Notes: generated by a model not told the origin, from the sequence alone. A stretch of 64,000 nucleotides of DNA from Agaricus subrufescens (GCA_029945375.1 CM057057.1:5270001-5334000), one strand, 5' to 3'. Positions 12,383 through 25,090 are shown, counted from the stretch's first letter. Numbers and translations are program-made.

Positions 12383-13542
12383 AAACGCACGCGGCAGGCT
12401 CCTTCGAGTTTGAGAATGTGTAGAGAGAGAGTGGGGGGATTATAGGGGTAAGGAAACGCCGTTAATGAGCCTTTTCATTCATACAACCTGCTTTTTTAAT
12501 ATCCTATCAAAACTATCCCTATGGCATCCAATCCCTGAAATTCTTTGAGATCAGAAAAAAGGAATTACTTCCTTCCCTGGGGCCGGCCGCAGTGGAGTAA
12601 CTACGACCCCTTCAACAAACCCAAAAATGTAAATAAATACAATTACGAACGCCGGCTACATGCGCATTGGGCTTCTTAAGACGCATTTGCAAAAGTTTCT
12701 TTGTTCCATTTTTAGTCTTTCTTCTTACCTTTTTCGCAATGACTCTCGCGAGCTTTTTTTTCGTGTAAACAATTAGAATCTGGGTTTTTTTCTTCCTTTG
12801 TTCCGGATTTGGTTAAACGCCCGAGAGGGTGGCATGGGGGGTTCCATTCTAAAAAGGTGTACTAGGATATACATTGACTCTACTCGGGTGTTGATGATAT
12901 GGAGAATGTTGAAATGTTTGAGAGGGGGCGGTGTATGGAGTACGGTACATTCAGGGCTTTCGTTACATTGTACAATGGGTTTGATCATTAGTCAAAAACG
13001 GGGGTTTTTCTTGAATGGAAGAATCATGAATCTATTATCAAAGATTGATGAAACATTTACATCAGTTATGTCATTCTTGATGGTAATATGTGTGATCTTG
13101 ATGATGCTCTAGCATGTGATAACGATAGTAAAAAACTGCCAATAAGTTCCCCTCGAAAGTTCATCGAGGTGGGGTTTCCACAAGTCGCCGACAATGAGCG
13201 AGACTTGCGCAAAAATATTTTTTTTTTTACCAGTCGCCAGGCACTGTTCTATACGAGCATCCCTGTGTGTAATCGTATCCGCCCAAAGGAGGATTCATCA
13301 AGAGTTAACAACGGTATATGGTAATTAGAAAATTTCGTGTACTATGGACTCTGTTGAGAGCGTCGCATAATAAATCCAGATACAAAGATCGTGCCAACAG
13401 AACAGTCACGGAGTGTGTACTCCTAGTTAACAACGGTATATAGTAAGTAGTGCCCTTCTCTCTCCACACTATATCCCCTCCTCCAACGTCCAAAAAAAAA
13501 AAAATCAATAAGAATATCTTATACCAAGAAGAAAACAACATC
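12383..13542. other. intergenic with a 17-base direct repeat
   Basis: No gene recognised. A 17-base direct repeat (AGTTAACAACGGTATAT) occurs at 13303-13319 and 13425-13441. The rest is AT-rich. Confidence 0.5.
13303..13441. repeat. 17-base direct repeat pair
   Basis: Two exact copies of AGTTAACAACGGTATAT at 13303-13319 and 13425-13441, 122 bases apart start to start. They enclose about 105 bases with no coding content. This could be a long target-site duplication around a short element or a local duplication; no inverted termini were seen in the enclosed bases. Confidence 0.5.
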
Positions 13543-15370
13543 CTACTTCCTAACCTCAACCACATCCGAAGCACTCAACCTGCCCAACTGACCCACCTCC
13601 AAAACCTCCAATCTCTCCTTAACATCTCCCAACCTCTGGCCCACCTTGACCTTCTCCCCCGCACCAACCACAAACTCAAACTCATCCGGAGCCTCAAATA
13701 CCAAGACGATCGTACTCCCCAAACAAAACCCGCCCATCTCCTGTGCACGTTCTAGAGGTTGTCCGCGTAATATCGGACTCGCGAGAGAATACACAGCTTC
13801 AGAGTACGTCCCAACCGGCGGTAACCTTTTTTCGTGGCTAGGATACTTCTCGTTCGTCTGTAGATCTTTATCGAAATTGATCTTGATAGACCCGACATTG
13901 GTAGCACCGACAGGAACCATCGAAAAAAAGCCGTATTTCCATCGGCCGAGTAACGCCACACGTTCGTTCAAGATGAATAGATTCTTGAGTCGTCTGGCGA
14001 TGTAGGGCGAGACGGAGAAGAGTTCACCGACAAAGTGACGACGCTTTTCGACGACCCAGGCTGTGGGAGAATGGAAACGGTGGTAGTCGCCTGGAGCGAG
14101 GTAGATGACGGAGAAGAAGAGGGAGTGGCCTGGGCGGAGGGATTTGATTGAGCTGGTGGGTTTGGTGATGCTGTTGATTTCGCGGGCGACTTGGGTATCG
14201 TGTTTGAGGGTTTGGATGGGGTCTTTGTTGGGTTCGATGATGCTGGCGTCGGTTTGGGAGCCGTATTTCTTGGGTTTGGAGGTGCGGTCGGTGGGGAGGA
14301 GGGGGGATTGTTCGGTGGTGGGTGTAGATGGGGTGGAGGTGCCACTGCTGGAAGAGGAGGTGCCGAGGAGTTGTTCGAGGGAGTATTCAATGCCGTTGAC
14401 GTTGGCGAATTCTTGGTGGTGGACGAGTTGTGTGTCGGGGTTGTGAAAGTGGACGAGGATGCCTTTGGGACTGTCGGGACGTTCGACACCCAACAAGGCA
14501 TCGAGGGAGTAGGTTATGCCTTTGACTTGTTCGACACGGACAGAATCGCCGGTGGCGGCGTCGACTCTGCCGAAATGGAGGATGCGGCCATCGGCGGGGG
14601 AGACGAGGGTTGCGTCTGCGACGGGTCGTGTGCCGTCTTTGAGTTTGCGATAGAAAAAATCGCCGAGGGAGGGGTAGGTGCGGAGATCTGAGGGTTCGAT
14701 TTCGTCGAGGTTGCAGCCAAAGGCGTAGGCGTAGAGTTTGAAGCCGTAGGGACGAGCCCAGATGGGGAGTTCGATGGAGCTGACGTAGCCCCAGAGACGG
14801 GACATGTTGCGGAGGGGGAGAGCTCCGAGGACGTGGACCTGGGTTGAGAGTTAGTTGTGAAGTGGATAGTTAGCGTTGTGGTGTTCTGACCTGCCAGGGG
14901 CCTTTGAGTTTGATCACCTCTTGGCCGTTTTCGTCGAGCTCGACGTCTGTAGCTGTGCGCCTGGACTTTCTGCGGTACTGGATGGCGACGAGGAGGAGGG
15001 CGCCGACGGCGATGGGTAAGGGGTACCACTTGGTGGGTGTCTCCGTCCATGCCTTCATGAGCTTGGCTGTCGAGGTGTGAGGACACAGGCATGGATGTAT
15101 AGAAGAAGAAATCGCACTGTAGAGAGGAACGGCCGGGGAGGGCGCGCCGCCAGACGAGGCGCCGTCTGCGCCATTCTTGGTGGTGGCATAGGCCCGCCTG
15201 AGGCCGCGGCCCTTGACGGTGCGGAGGAGGGCCGAGGTCTTTGTGGTGCTGTGGACCCAGCAGCGGGAAAAGGCGCTGGAGGCGGAGGCGGAGGAGGCGT
15301 TGAGGACGCGCGAGGCGGCGTAGAGCGGCTTTTTGCCTTTTGTCAGCAGGGCCTTGCGCGAGAAATACAT
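13543..15370 (-). CDS. PSD1: Phosphatidylserine decarboxylase, mitochondrial
   Basis: Converts phosphatidylserine to phosphatidylethanolamine in the mitochondrial inner membrane. Exons: 15370-14891 and 14838-13543 (591 residues). A second, in-frame intron of 51 bases at 15117-15067 (GTGCGA..CTCAC..ACAG) is likely and would give 574 residues. The N terminus is basic and Ser-rich, as expected for a presequence. One transmembrane helix lies near residues 115-132 (PLPIAVGALLLVAIQY), followed by basic residues. The catalytic half has the SPADGRI motif, the HFHNPDTQ segment, the DYHRFHSP motif, and the self-cleavage site LGST. Its serine, 57 residues from the C terminus, becomes the pyruvoyl group of the alpha chain. 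An insertion rich in Ser, Thr and Pro sits between the conserved blocks. The gene is divergent from RGP1, with 118 bases between the two start codons. Confidence 0.93.
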
Positions 15371-15488
15371 GGCGCAGCGGCGAGCAGAGTCGGGGGGATA
15401 TACCTGCGGTCACGTGGCTGCCTACCGAGTGCCTCAGAGATTGTCCAAGCCCGTCGCCGCACGTGATGGATACACCTTGACCTGACCG
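15371..15488. promoter_or_regulatory. Shared divergent promoter PSD1/RGP1
   Basis: Only 118 bases separate the start codons of PSD1 (leftward) and RGP1 (rightward). The region is GC-rich with CACGTG-like cores (CACGTG near 15411 and GCACGTGA near 15458) and no TATA box. E-box-like CACGTG sites suggest bHLH binding, which is inference. Confidence 0.55.
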
Positions 15489-18400
15489 ATGCCGGTGCGG
15501 GTGGTCATCAGCCCCGCCCAGTCCTCCTTCTTCGCCGGCGAGCCGTTCGCCGCGACCGTCTGCTTCACCAACGTCGCCGCGCCGGAGCCGAGCCCCGCCC
15601 GGGCGCACAGGCGCGGGGCCCACTCGGTCTCCTCCGCGCCGCTCGCCCGCCCCCCGACGTCGCCCGGCCTCCCGCCCCGCAAGTCGAGCGCGTATGCCCG
15701 CGACGCCCTCCCCGTGCGGCGGGGCCTCGTCGGCGCCCCCGTGCCGAGCGACCGGCCGTTCTTGGTCGAGCCCAGACACCGTCAGTACGCCCTCCTCGTC
15801 CGCATGCTCCCCCGCCGACGCTTTTGCCCGCAGCCCCCGCCTTGCGCACGGACGCCTTTGCGCTGTCCGCCGACCACCCCCACGCCCGCAAGCCCAGCCT
15901 TCTCGACGGCCAGTTCTCCCTCGACGCCCTCTCGCTCCCGCCGCCCCCTCTCTCCACCATCTCCGAGTCCTCCCACACACCCACCTCTCCGCTCTCCATC
16001 TCGTCGTCCAGCCCCACGATCCCGCGTGTGTCTTCCCCGCTCTCTCCGTCCTCCCCAACCACCGTCCAAGCCTATCCGACCGAACGACCGCATATACAAC
16101 ACCACCACCGACGCTTCTCTCAGCAGGTTCACATAGGCCTAGGCCATCCCTCCCCACCACCACCACCCCAATCCGCCTTTGCCACCACATTTCCAAAATC
16201 AAACAACAGCGCCGAGCTCATTCTATACTCCTATGCCCAGCTTGTCGGCACCGTACACATCCTCCCCGAGAGCAACGATAATGCATCACCCCCTACCCCG
16301 GAACAAAGCCTACGCATGAATCGCATCCGCAAAATGTTGCTCAGGAGAAGAGCAGTTGTCGGCGGTGGAAGTATGGACATCTCCCGATCACTTCACAGCG
16401 GAATACAGCCCAACACCCCCCAACCACCGAGAAGGAAGCAACATCCACACCAAGTCTATTCACATAGTCGCTCTGCGAGTTTTTCACAGAGCCTGATGTC
16501 ATTGTTGTCCCCCTCACCCCCTGCTGGTTTGACAAAAAGTCCTTCGTGCGATAATGTCTCTATGCCTGGTGGTGGTCATGGCTTAGGCCTAGGCATCTCG
16601 GCCAACGCCACCGCCAATTCGATAGACCAGCTCGTCGATCCCGAAGCGGCTTTACCCACATTCGAAGCTCAACCGAGTATGTTGGCTGTAGATCTCCTCT
16701 TGGCACCTGGAGAATCTAAATCTTGTACGTCGTCCTCATCTAATCGCGTTCTCATCACGTATTAACTTTTCGCGTGGAAAAGACACGTATACGATCAAGT
16801 TGCCCGAGGTCTTGCCTCCGACTTATAGAGGCAGAGCACTCACTTTTTCCTATGAACTCGTTGTCGGGACCTGTAGAGCGGGTTCGTTGTCAAATGTTGC
16901 TGGTTCAGAGAATAGTGTAAGTAGGGTGATGAAGGTCCCTATTCGTGTGTATAATCATGTAACAGGTGGGAAGAAAAACGTTTATTTCTACTCAATACTA
17001 ACTATTGCATAAACTAGTCGAACGTCCGCCAAAACCGTATGATATTCTATGGCCTGTCATGCATGGTCGTGGTAGTGGTGGGTGGAGGGAGATGGGGGTA
17101 CCCGAGGCTCAGGGGAGAGTCGTCGAGGTGAATGAGATTGATGATGATGATGAAATTCCGAAATGGATGGGGGCGTTGGGCAGAAAGAAAGTGGGTAATA
17201 CTGGTGTGCGATTACCCGCTAATGGTGAGTTTCTTTCCTGATATCCTGATGTCGCTTATCTTTTTAAAGGTAGGAATAGAGAGGATGAGGAGAATTTGAA
17301 CGAGTTGAAGCGGTATACAAAGAGACTTTTGTCCTCGTTACCACCGCCACCTCCTCCTTCGAATGGGAAAATTCATGAAGAGGTAGAGGAAGAAGAAATG
17401 GTATCGCCAGTATCTTCGTTACCTGACTCGTCATCCTTCTCCCTACCTTCTTCCTCAACAACAACGACAATCGCAGCAAGCAACAAAACCAAAATAATCT
17501 CCGAGCAACAGCAAAGAGAAGAGGAAGAAGATAACAAGAATTTGCATACTGGATGTCGGGAAGCTGTTGAAATTCTGACGAGGTTACCGAAAAAAGGTGC
17601 GTGTCGGGTACTTTTTTTTTGGTATTTTTTTTGAAATTAAAAACTTGTATAGCGTCGTATGATGTAAATAAGGAGGGAGTCAAGGTTGCAGTGTTGACGT
17701 TTACGAAATCGGCATATAGATTAGGTGAGACTGTGTGTGGTGTTGTCGAGTTGAATGAGAGGGTTGGGAGGAGTCGTGTTGTGCAGGTAAAAGTCAAATG
17801 CATATATACCACTTAATTGCTAATTAACTTGTGGTTTTAGCTTTCGGCGATTTTGGAGGCGCATGAGGTGTTGCCGAGGACGGTTGGGGTGGGGAAGAAT
17901 AATAGTGGTGCTGGTGGGAGGAGGACGTACGCGGAGCATTATGCTTCGTTTACGTTGAATACGGTTAGGACGACGTTTGCGTTGGATATACCTTCGGATG
18001 CTAGTCCGGCTTTTCAAGTCAAGATTGATGATGATGATCGGTTTTCTTCGTCGTCGTTGTCTGTAGCATCATCATCGTCGACAACGGCAGCGGCGGTGGG
18101 GGGTTTGGAGTGGAAGATTCGGTTGTGTTTGCTTGTGGGGGTTGCTGAGGGGAGCGGTGATGAGGATGGAGTTTTGTTTAGGAGTTTGGAGAGGGATGGG
18201 GGGAGAGGGGAGTGGGGGTCTTCGTGGTGTGCGCCTGCGAGGTTTGTGCCTTTGCAAAAGAAGAGGGTGGGCGATCGAGTAATGGACCAGGGAGAAGCGA
18301 ATGCGGGGAGGGGGAGGAGTTGGACGAGGGTGCTGGTGGATTCGATGTGGAGTGCTGTTACTGGTGTTGGTCCTGAGGAAGACGAAGAACAACAACAACA

Positions 18401-18638
18401 ATTAGCACGGGTTGAAGGGAAGGAGAAGGAGGGTGTAAGAGAGTATGATGGGATTGAACCTGATTTGGGAGGAGGGATTGGGAGGGGTGTTGATTTTAGT
18501 GGTGATGGTGATGGTGGTGATGGTGGGGTGGTGAGGTGGGAGGAGGTTAGGTTGGAGACGGTGGAGTGTGAGGTGCCTATCAAGGTTTGGCCGGGGAATA
18601 CGGCGTTTAGAGCTGTGGATGTTGTATTTGATGTTTGA
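15489..18638 (+). CDS. RGP1: RGP1, subunit of the Ric1-Rgp1 Ypt6/Rab6 exchange factor
   Basis: Predicted Golgi-associated subunit of the guanine-nucleotide exchange factor for Ypt6/Rab6. Exons: 15489-15780, 15834-16724, 16783-16965, 17018-17224, 17270-17596, 17653-17786, 17841-18638; 943 residues with consistent phases. Conserved pieces in order are an N-terminal arrestin-like strand set (VISPAQSSFFAGEPF), SAELILYSYAQLVGTV, YTIKLPEVLPPTYRGRAL with SYELVVGT, VPIRVYNHV, the KKASYDVNKEG..VAVLTFTKSAYRLGE block, and a C-terminal ECEVPIKVWPGNT end. Between them lie long Ser/Pro/Thr-rich insertions (about residues 100-300). The first 300 bases of coding sequence are very GC-rich compared with the rest. 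Length exceeds yeast Rgp1, as is usual in basidiomycetes because of disordered inserts. Confidence 0.85.
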
Positions 18639-19878
18639 TTTTTCTGGTTTGTGGTATTTATTTTATTTTTTGATGTGTCGAAAGTTTTTTTTTATTGGTG
18701 TGCGTAATGATAGTTTGTTTGTAATTTGTGTTGTTTTCTTCGTTCGAGTTTGGGTGAATGATTTTGGGAGGGGGGATTGGGAGCGGCGGTGTTCTTTTTT
18801 GAGTTTGTATGAGACCTTTGTTTTTTTCTTTTTATTGGTGTTTATAATGATGGTTTTGATGATAGAGTTTGTGTTTTTCTTTTTCCTCTTTGTATGCATC
18901 GCATCCATTACCGCCCATGTGATCTCTATTGATATTTTGACATTAGCGTCTCAGGTGTTGTTTGGAGTGGTACTCGTTACACTAACTTGGCCACTATACT
19001 GTCCATACTGTGTTTGTCAACCTTGACAGGTGATTGATTTACGATAGATCATTCACTTTTACAGGACAGCTTATATTTTGCAGGATTAAGGGGCTGAGGA
19101 TGCTAGTGATCTGTCTCTCTTTCGAGTTTGGGTGGATGTTTCTGGGAAGAGGAAGGGGGTGATGGACGGGGACGGCGGTCCGATGGATGAGTTTCATTGC
19201 TAAAGCGCTAAAGTTTGACTGTCTGTGGCGCGGGTTTTGTCTTCCCTGGGGTTCATAAAGTTACCATTGTTGATAAATTACCGTACTACGTATTTATGTA
19301 CGCCATACTAATTATGAACCTGTGTCATCCGTCTCTTTGACACTTTGCGTTGGATCTCCATCAGCATCCATCATCATCATTACCCGTGATTGGTAAAGTC
19401 CGTTCTTCTTCTTCTTCTTCTTTTTTTGTTGCTTCTTCTGGGAATATGAATGTCTAGGGTAAATCTCGTTTCCGGGTACTACGAGGGAATATATTGTAGC
19501 CAGTTTCCCCATGTCACAAGTCGGGTTGCCAAGATTCGTCTAGTGGGATCGGCGGACCCAAGTGATTTGATTCGACATGTCATGGTGCCCCTTGTACTAC
19601 GAACTTTTTTTTTTTTTCTTTATTTTTGTACACAGAGCTAGAAGAGTGTCTCCTGAAGAGATCTCGTGTCAGGGATTAGATATGAGAGACGGAGTGAGAT
19701 GAGGCTATGGCCACATGGGCCCCAGGGACTGGAGCGCGCGCTGGATAACTGGAAACGAAAGTGACGACCCTGAGTGTTTGGGATCCGAGGGAATGGCCCC
19801 CCCGGAAAGGGCAAAGTCTCGGTTTGGATATAACATGGCACAACCTTCTTAAGTCTGTCCCTCTCTTCCCTTCCGCCG
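18639..19878. other. intergenic, T-rich
   Basis: Begins with the T-rich 3' end of RGP1 and ends with the leader of the next gene. No coding or RNA feature was recognised. Confidence 0.5.
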
Positions 19879-21592
19879 ATGTCCTCTTCCTCCTCGGCCA
19901 CTGCCCCCGTTCTTGTTGCACAGTCGACTCGGGCTGTGCGTTTTGACGACCAATGTGTGCTTATCCCGCAATGCTCGGCTTCTTCGCGTAGTAGACGCCC
20001 GAAAGTCGTGACGAAATCGTATTCGCTTCCGTTGTGGAAACGTCGTTCGTCTGGTACACCGGCGACGTTGGACTCGGATTGTAATACTCCCACTGCTACT
20101 GCTACTGATGATGGTGGTGGGGGTATGTCTGCCTCTGCTGCGTTTTCGAGCTCGCCGGAGGAGACTCATGTGGTTCTTCGTGTGCCTATTCCTAGGTGAG
20201 GTGTAGCTCTTCTCAGTTGAGGGAAATTAATCTGATTTACTTGTATGATATATCAGCTTTGTTCGGTCGACGAACAGCTCTACTCGCTCACCATCCACGT
20301 CACCTACAATACCATTGTCACCTTGCCTAGTCCAGCGCTCCTCCTCGACACCCGTATCTCCCGTATCTCCCACCCGCAGACCATCTCTGCCCATATACCA
20401 CCGCCGCCCGGATGACCAGACAGTCCCGTTGCGGCCTTGTTGTCCAGACTGTGTGCCTATAACTGAAGAGTCCTTGAAAGAAGGATCAACCTTGAAAGAA
20501 AATTTCACAAGAGGCGCCCGACGTCGACGTAGTGCCAGTCTCGATTCCACCTCGACTGGTACCGGCAGTATCATCACGTCTTCTTCCTCCCCAACTCTAG
20601 TATCCTCCTCCTCTTCCTCCTCCAAAGTATCCTCATCGTCGATTTTGACTCCGTCTTCGACGTTGGGAGAACCGCTTGATGAACCTTTACCAACGTTTAC
20701 ACTCACCGTTGATGAAGTTGATAAACGACGAAGGAAATCACGAGAGGGTCTTAATTCACCGCGATCTCGATTTGACTTGCCCGATCACCATTCTTCGTCT
20801 TCGTCGTCGTCTTCCTCCCTATCTATCAACCCAATTGGTAGTTCACAAGCTATCAGTATACCACGGAAGGCGTCTCCGATAGCTGAGGAAGACGAAAGTG
20901 AACTGTTCCCCTTGCCTTCCCCACGTCGATCACCCTCGTCTTCACCGCATAGTTCTACACCCAACAAGACCTCCCCGAGAGTTTCACCAAAGTCGTCTCC
21001 GGTGCCGAGTCCTGGTGATTCGAATTTGTGTTTGCATCCTTCGACTGCTGCTGCTGCAGCTGTGGTTTTTCCTTCTGCGGGTTTGAAGAAGGTAGAGGGG
21101 GAGGGGTATGGTGTGGGTGATGAATTGAGTTCTCGGTTGGAAGAAAGGTTAGGTTCTTCGGTTGGGATTTCGAGAAAGGATAAGGTTAATGGTGGTGCTG
21201 GTGGTGGTGCTGGGTCGGGAGCTTCGACGCCTAGGCCTGGAAAACCTACTTTGACTCTTGTTTCGTCTTCTTCCGCCACAGGAGGTGCCGGCGGCGGAGA
21301 TACGGCACCAAACTCGCCTACGTCCCCATCGACGAACAGTGCTAGCTCGACTACTCATCAATCGTCATTCACCTCTCTCTTATCATCAACATCGCCTCGT
21401 CATCAAGCCAAATCGTTCTCGCCGACGTCCCCTTTGTTTAATTTCAAACACTCGCCATCTTCTTCTCCTAGTAATAATAATAATAATACGCGCAAGGGGT
21501 CGTTCACGCTTCCGTTTTTGAAGGCGGGAGGAGCGGTGTTGAAAGGTGTTAGTTCGATTTCGGGGGGTATGGGTGGTAGTGCTGGTGTTTGA
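19879..21592 (+). CDS. Low-complexity fungal protein of unknown function
   Basis: Not recognised. Two exons, 19879-20195 and 20257-21592, give 550 residues in frame. The N terminus contains a compositionally normal stretch (STRAVRFDDQCVLIPQ, then SYSLPLWKRR). After the intron there is a short Cys motif, PCCPDC, at about residue 150. Most of the remaining 400 residues are Ser/Pro/Thr runs with Gly-rich and Asn-rich parts, so the protein should be largely disordered. Runs of acidic and basic residues alternate (for example VDKRRRKSREG). A regulatory or scaffold role is possible but unsupported. The reading frame is open over 1.3 kb and codon choice resembles neighbouring genes, which is the main support. 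Confidence 0.6.
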
Positions 21593-22479
21593 TTGCGAAC
21601 GGGGGGTGGAGGAGGTGAAACAAGTCATGAAGTGTTTTTTTTTTTTTCTTTTTCTATTTTTTGAAATTACTTTTCGGTGCCGCAGAGTACACGTATACGT
21701 TTTTCTCGGCGGCCGTGACCACACCCCTGATCATCATCATCATCAACATTATCATTGATAACAGATTATTCATGATAATTCTTATTTTTGGGTGCATTTG
21801 CGTTTTTTTCTAATTTGCGAAACGAAATGGGGTGTGTGGGGGTTTTGTTATCATCATGTATTTTTTTTTTTTTCTTTTTTTTTTTGCGTTTGCGGAAATT
21901 TTTATTGTTTACTCTTTTTTTAATCTTTTGTATAATGTTTTTGTTGTCTAATTTTTCGTTTCTTTTTTTGTTGTTGTTATTGCTTTTCGTTGTCTTGGGG
22001 GGTAACATATTGATACGTATTACACCGTACGAATATAGGATGAACATATTTGCATGTGCTTCTTACATTCGATGGCCGAGGGTTGATGCTACGGCACTCT
22101 ACGATCAAAGATAAAAATAATGTCTTATATAGTGTATATATATATGTACGATAACTCTACTCTCCCAGACTTTGGGGCCATTTTGGCTCTCATGTGATGC
22201 GTTTTCCTTGCCTCTTGGTTTTGCTACTTGTTAAAGGTACGATTGTACCACGATGTAGTACTATTACCGTACGCGTGATCAGTGAGATCATCAAAAATCG
22301 AAGAACCAACTTCAGCCTTCCAGGGCCCGGGGTGCGAAATTATATTTTTCTCAGGAAGTACACAACCCAGCCCGGGCCTTTTTTGTCTAGTATATATAGG
22401 TCCCTCTCAGTTCTTCCCTGACACTAATCCTTTTTTTACCGCCTAACCCCCACCGACTGTGCGAGAGTGCCTGACAATC
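21593..22479. other. intergenic, very T-rich
   Basis: Long T runs (21635-21660, 21858-21885) and a TA repeat near 22133-22144. The last 100 bases carry the TATA box of the carboxypeptidase gene. Confidence 0.5.
22390..22398 (+). promoter_or_regulatory. TATA box of S10 carboxypeptidase 1
   Basis: GTATATATAGG about 85 bases before the ATG at 22480; the sequence between is a pyrimidine-rich leader. Confidence 0.5.
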
Positions 22480-24625
22480 ATGTTCACACTACTCAAGCTA
22501 TTACTATTCCAACTCGCTTTCGCTATCACATTATCGACATATTATGGTGTCCATGCTCAAGTCTTTTCTGACAATACTCCCTCCTCGGCGATGATGATGC
22601 CATTCTTGAATCCGAATGTGGAAGTTCAGGACCCTTACGACGCCGGCTTACCGATCACTGAATCGCCAACACTACCTCTATCGAAACTTAAAGAGGATGA
22701 ATACACTGTTCTTTCTCATCATCCTCTCTATCCAAAATATAAAGTCCGAATTAAGAAGAGTCGATTCTGTGATGAAACTGTCAAGTTGCGTTTTTGCGTT
22801 GTTTCTCTATGAAAACTGACTGATGCTTTCTTGTGTGTGGGGGGGATATTCAATAGTGGGTTTACAGGATACATCGATATCGGTGCCCGACACTTGTTTT
22901 TCTATTTCTTCGAAAGCAGAAACGACCCTGATAAAGATGATGTTATATTTTGGACGAATGGTGGTCCTGGATGTTCTTCTTCTCTTGGACTCTTCTTCGA
23001 ACTCGGTAAGTAAAGCACAGTTTTGATTATTTGATATATGCTTGTTGACATCTCCCCCTCCGAAACTTTGATATTTATAAATAGGTCCTTGTAGGATACC
23101 AGATGAAACTAGTGGAACAAAATTTCATCCGGAATCGTGGAACGAGAATGCCAATATATTTTTTATTGATCAACCTGTTGGTGTTGGGTTTTCTTATGCC
23201 GAGTTTGGTGAAACTGTGGTAATGTCACTCCTCCTTCCTTCATCGGTTGACTCCTCGCTAAGCGGGACTCTTTGTTTTTTTTCTCTCTCTCTCTCGATTA
23301 TATATTATAGTCAACTTCCGAAGAGGCGGCGATCGATATAGCAGCTTTCGTCTCAATCTTTTTCGACCATTTCTCTCAATTCAAAGGACGTGGTTTCCAT
23401 ATGGCTGGTGAATCATACGGTGTAAGAAGTCATCTCAAAAATCATCCCTCGTTTATTTTCCTAAATATTCTTCTAGGGACGTTATATACCACTCTTTGCG
23501 TCAGCAGTGTACGACAACAATGCACGGCGAGTTGAAGTAGGATTACCTCCTATCAATTTAAAGTCTGCCATGATTGGTGAGAAAGCTCTTCGTAGCTTCG
23601 TTTCAGCCACAAGTCAGCTTATTTTTATTTATAAAAAAAAAAGGGAATGGGATGACGGATGCTTTCAAGATGATACCATCGTACTACGATATGGCTTGTA
23701 CACCCGCCTCAGTTAATCCTTTCGTTGACATCTCCTCTTGTGTGGGTATGAAACAAATCGTTAAGTCATTCTTCTTTTTTTCTTGTATATGTTAATCACT
23801 AACTCTTATGTTTAGACGGGTAGATGTGAACGTTGGATGAGGAAAGCTTGTATCGATCATTTCGATCATATCGATTGTGCAGCTTCATATGGTTTTTGTC
23901 GAAACGCGTATTCCGCTCCATTCCATGCAACTGGTAATTCCCTAAACAGGATAAAGAAAGACGAAGCTGATCTTTTTGTTCCATCAGGTAAAAACCCGTA
24001 CGATGTTAGTAAACCATGCGAAGGTGGTCTAGCCAACACTCTCTGTTACCCCCAAACATCGTTCGTAAAGGTTTCATACCCAATAATGACTTCATCCATT
24101 AATTCTCTCAACAGTCATATCCTCAACTACCTCAACAATGCAACCAATCGTAAAATCCTAGGTATCGACTCCTCACCCCTCATCCCTACAAACATCACCT
24201 CCTGCTCTCCCCCCGTATCCACGGGCTTCGCCTCAACAGGTGACATCCTCCACCCCACAACCAACTACGTCTCCGCCCTCCTCGATCGTGGAGTTCGCGT
24301 TCTCATTTACGTCGGTTCATACGACTGGATCTGCAATCATGTTGGAAATGAACGTTGGACTTTGAGTATGGATTGGAGTGGGAAGGAGGAGTTTGGGAGT
24401 GTTAAGAAGAGGGAATGGTTGGTTGATGGAGAGAGAGCTGGGATGGTTAGGAGTGCTAGAGGGTTTACTTTTGCTACAGTTGATGGCGCGGGACATATGG
24501 TATGTTTGTCTTTTTGATTTACTCTTTTTCATTCGATGATTGAATTTGATTCTTAGGTACCTCATGATAAACCGAAGCAAGCATTGGCAATGGTACAGCG
24601 GTGGTTGGCGGATGAGGATTTTTAG
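22480..24625 (+). CDS. Secreted serine carboxypeptidase (S10), copy 1
   Basis: Predicted vacuolar or secreted peptidase of family S10 that removes C-terminal residues. Ten exons: 22480-22784, 22857-23005, 23085-23218, 23311-23421, 23477-23576, 23644-23759, 23816-23933, 23988-24060, 24115-24499, 24557-24625; 519 residues. A signal peptide lies at about 1-27. Motifs are NGGPGCSS (substrate binding, Cys present), GESYGGRY with the nucleophile Ser, the Asp of the YDWICN segment, and His in GAGHMVPHDKP, so the catalytic triad is complete. Several Cys ([18 protein letters not shown]) mark the S10 insertion domain. Compared with copies 2 and 3, seven of the ten exons have identical lengths. The third acceptor and the AT-rich fifth intron are the least certain borders. 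Alone on this strand, 28 kb from the other two copies. Confidence 0.92.
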
Positions 24626-25090
24626 TGTAAAAGTTGCGTAAATCCGACTCTCCTTTGCGCTAGTCTCCCTCCCCATATGTTTCCTGTAAAACCGCTATGG
24701 TAAAAGTGTAGCCGATGTCCGGTTCGGTTGTACGCAGAATTAGTGTTATTCAATGTAGCTTTTTGTTAGTATCGTCCTGAGATCAAGGACCGGAAAATCT
24801 GCCCTGTATTAATGAGTATAACTTCTAATCTTTTAATGCGATTTGAGGGTTCCAACCCACAGCCAGGTGAGCACAACATCAATGCAAAAAATCATTCAGA
24901 GTAATCGTCACGAGTAGAGTCTTTCTTAGAAGCTGTATCCGATTGGTTGGGGGGGGGGGCTAATCTATAAATCTCAGGCTAATTGACACGACCAGCGACT
25001 AATATACTTGAGACATCATACCGGACTTCCAACGCCGTTATGATAATAAAGCTCAGAGATGCGGAATGGTACATGATACAACCCAGGTAA
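24626..25090. other. intergenic between convergent genes
   Basis: No feature recognised; includes a run of G at about 24950-24958 and short AT-rich 3' regions. Confidence 0.5.

Noticed and set aside
14191..16202. Long open frames on both strands across the PSD1/RGP1 region
   Set aside because: They are shadows caused by high GC content; only the PSD1 and RGP1 frames show family motifs and proper splice sites.
21850..21980. Poly-T tracts considered as mobile-element poly-A tails
   Set aside because: No target duplications or element body next to them; similar T-rich stretches follow several genes here.
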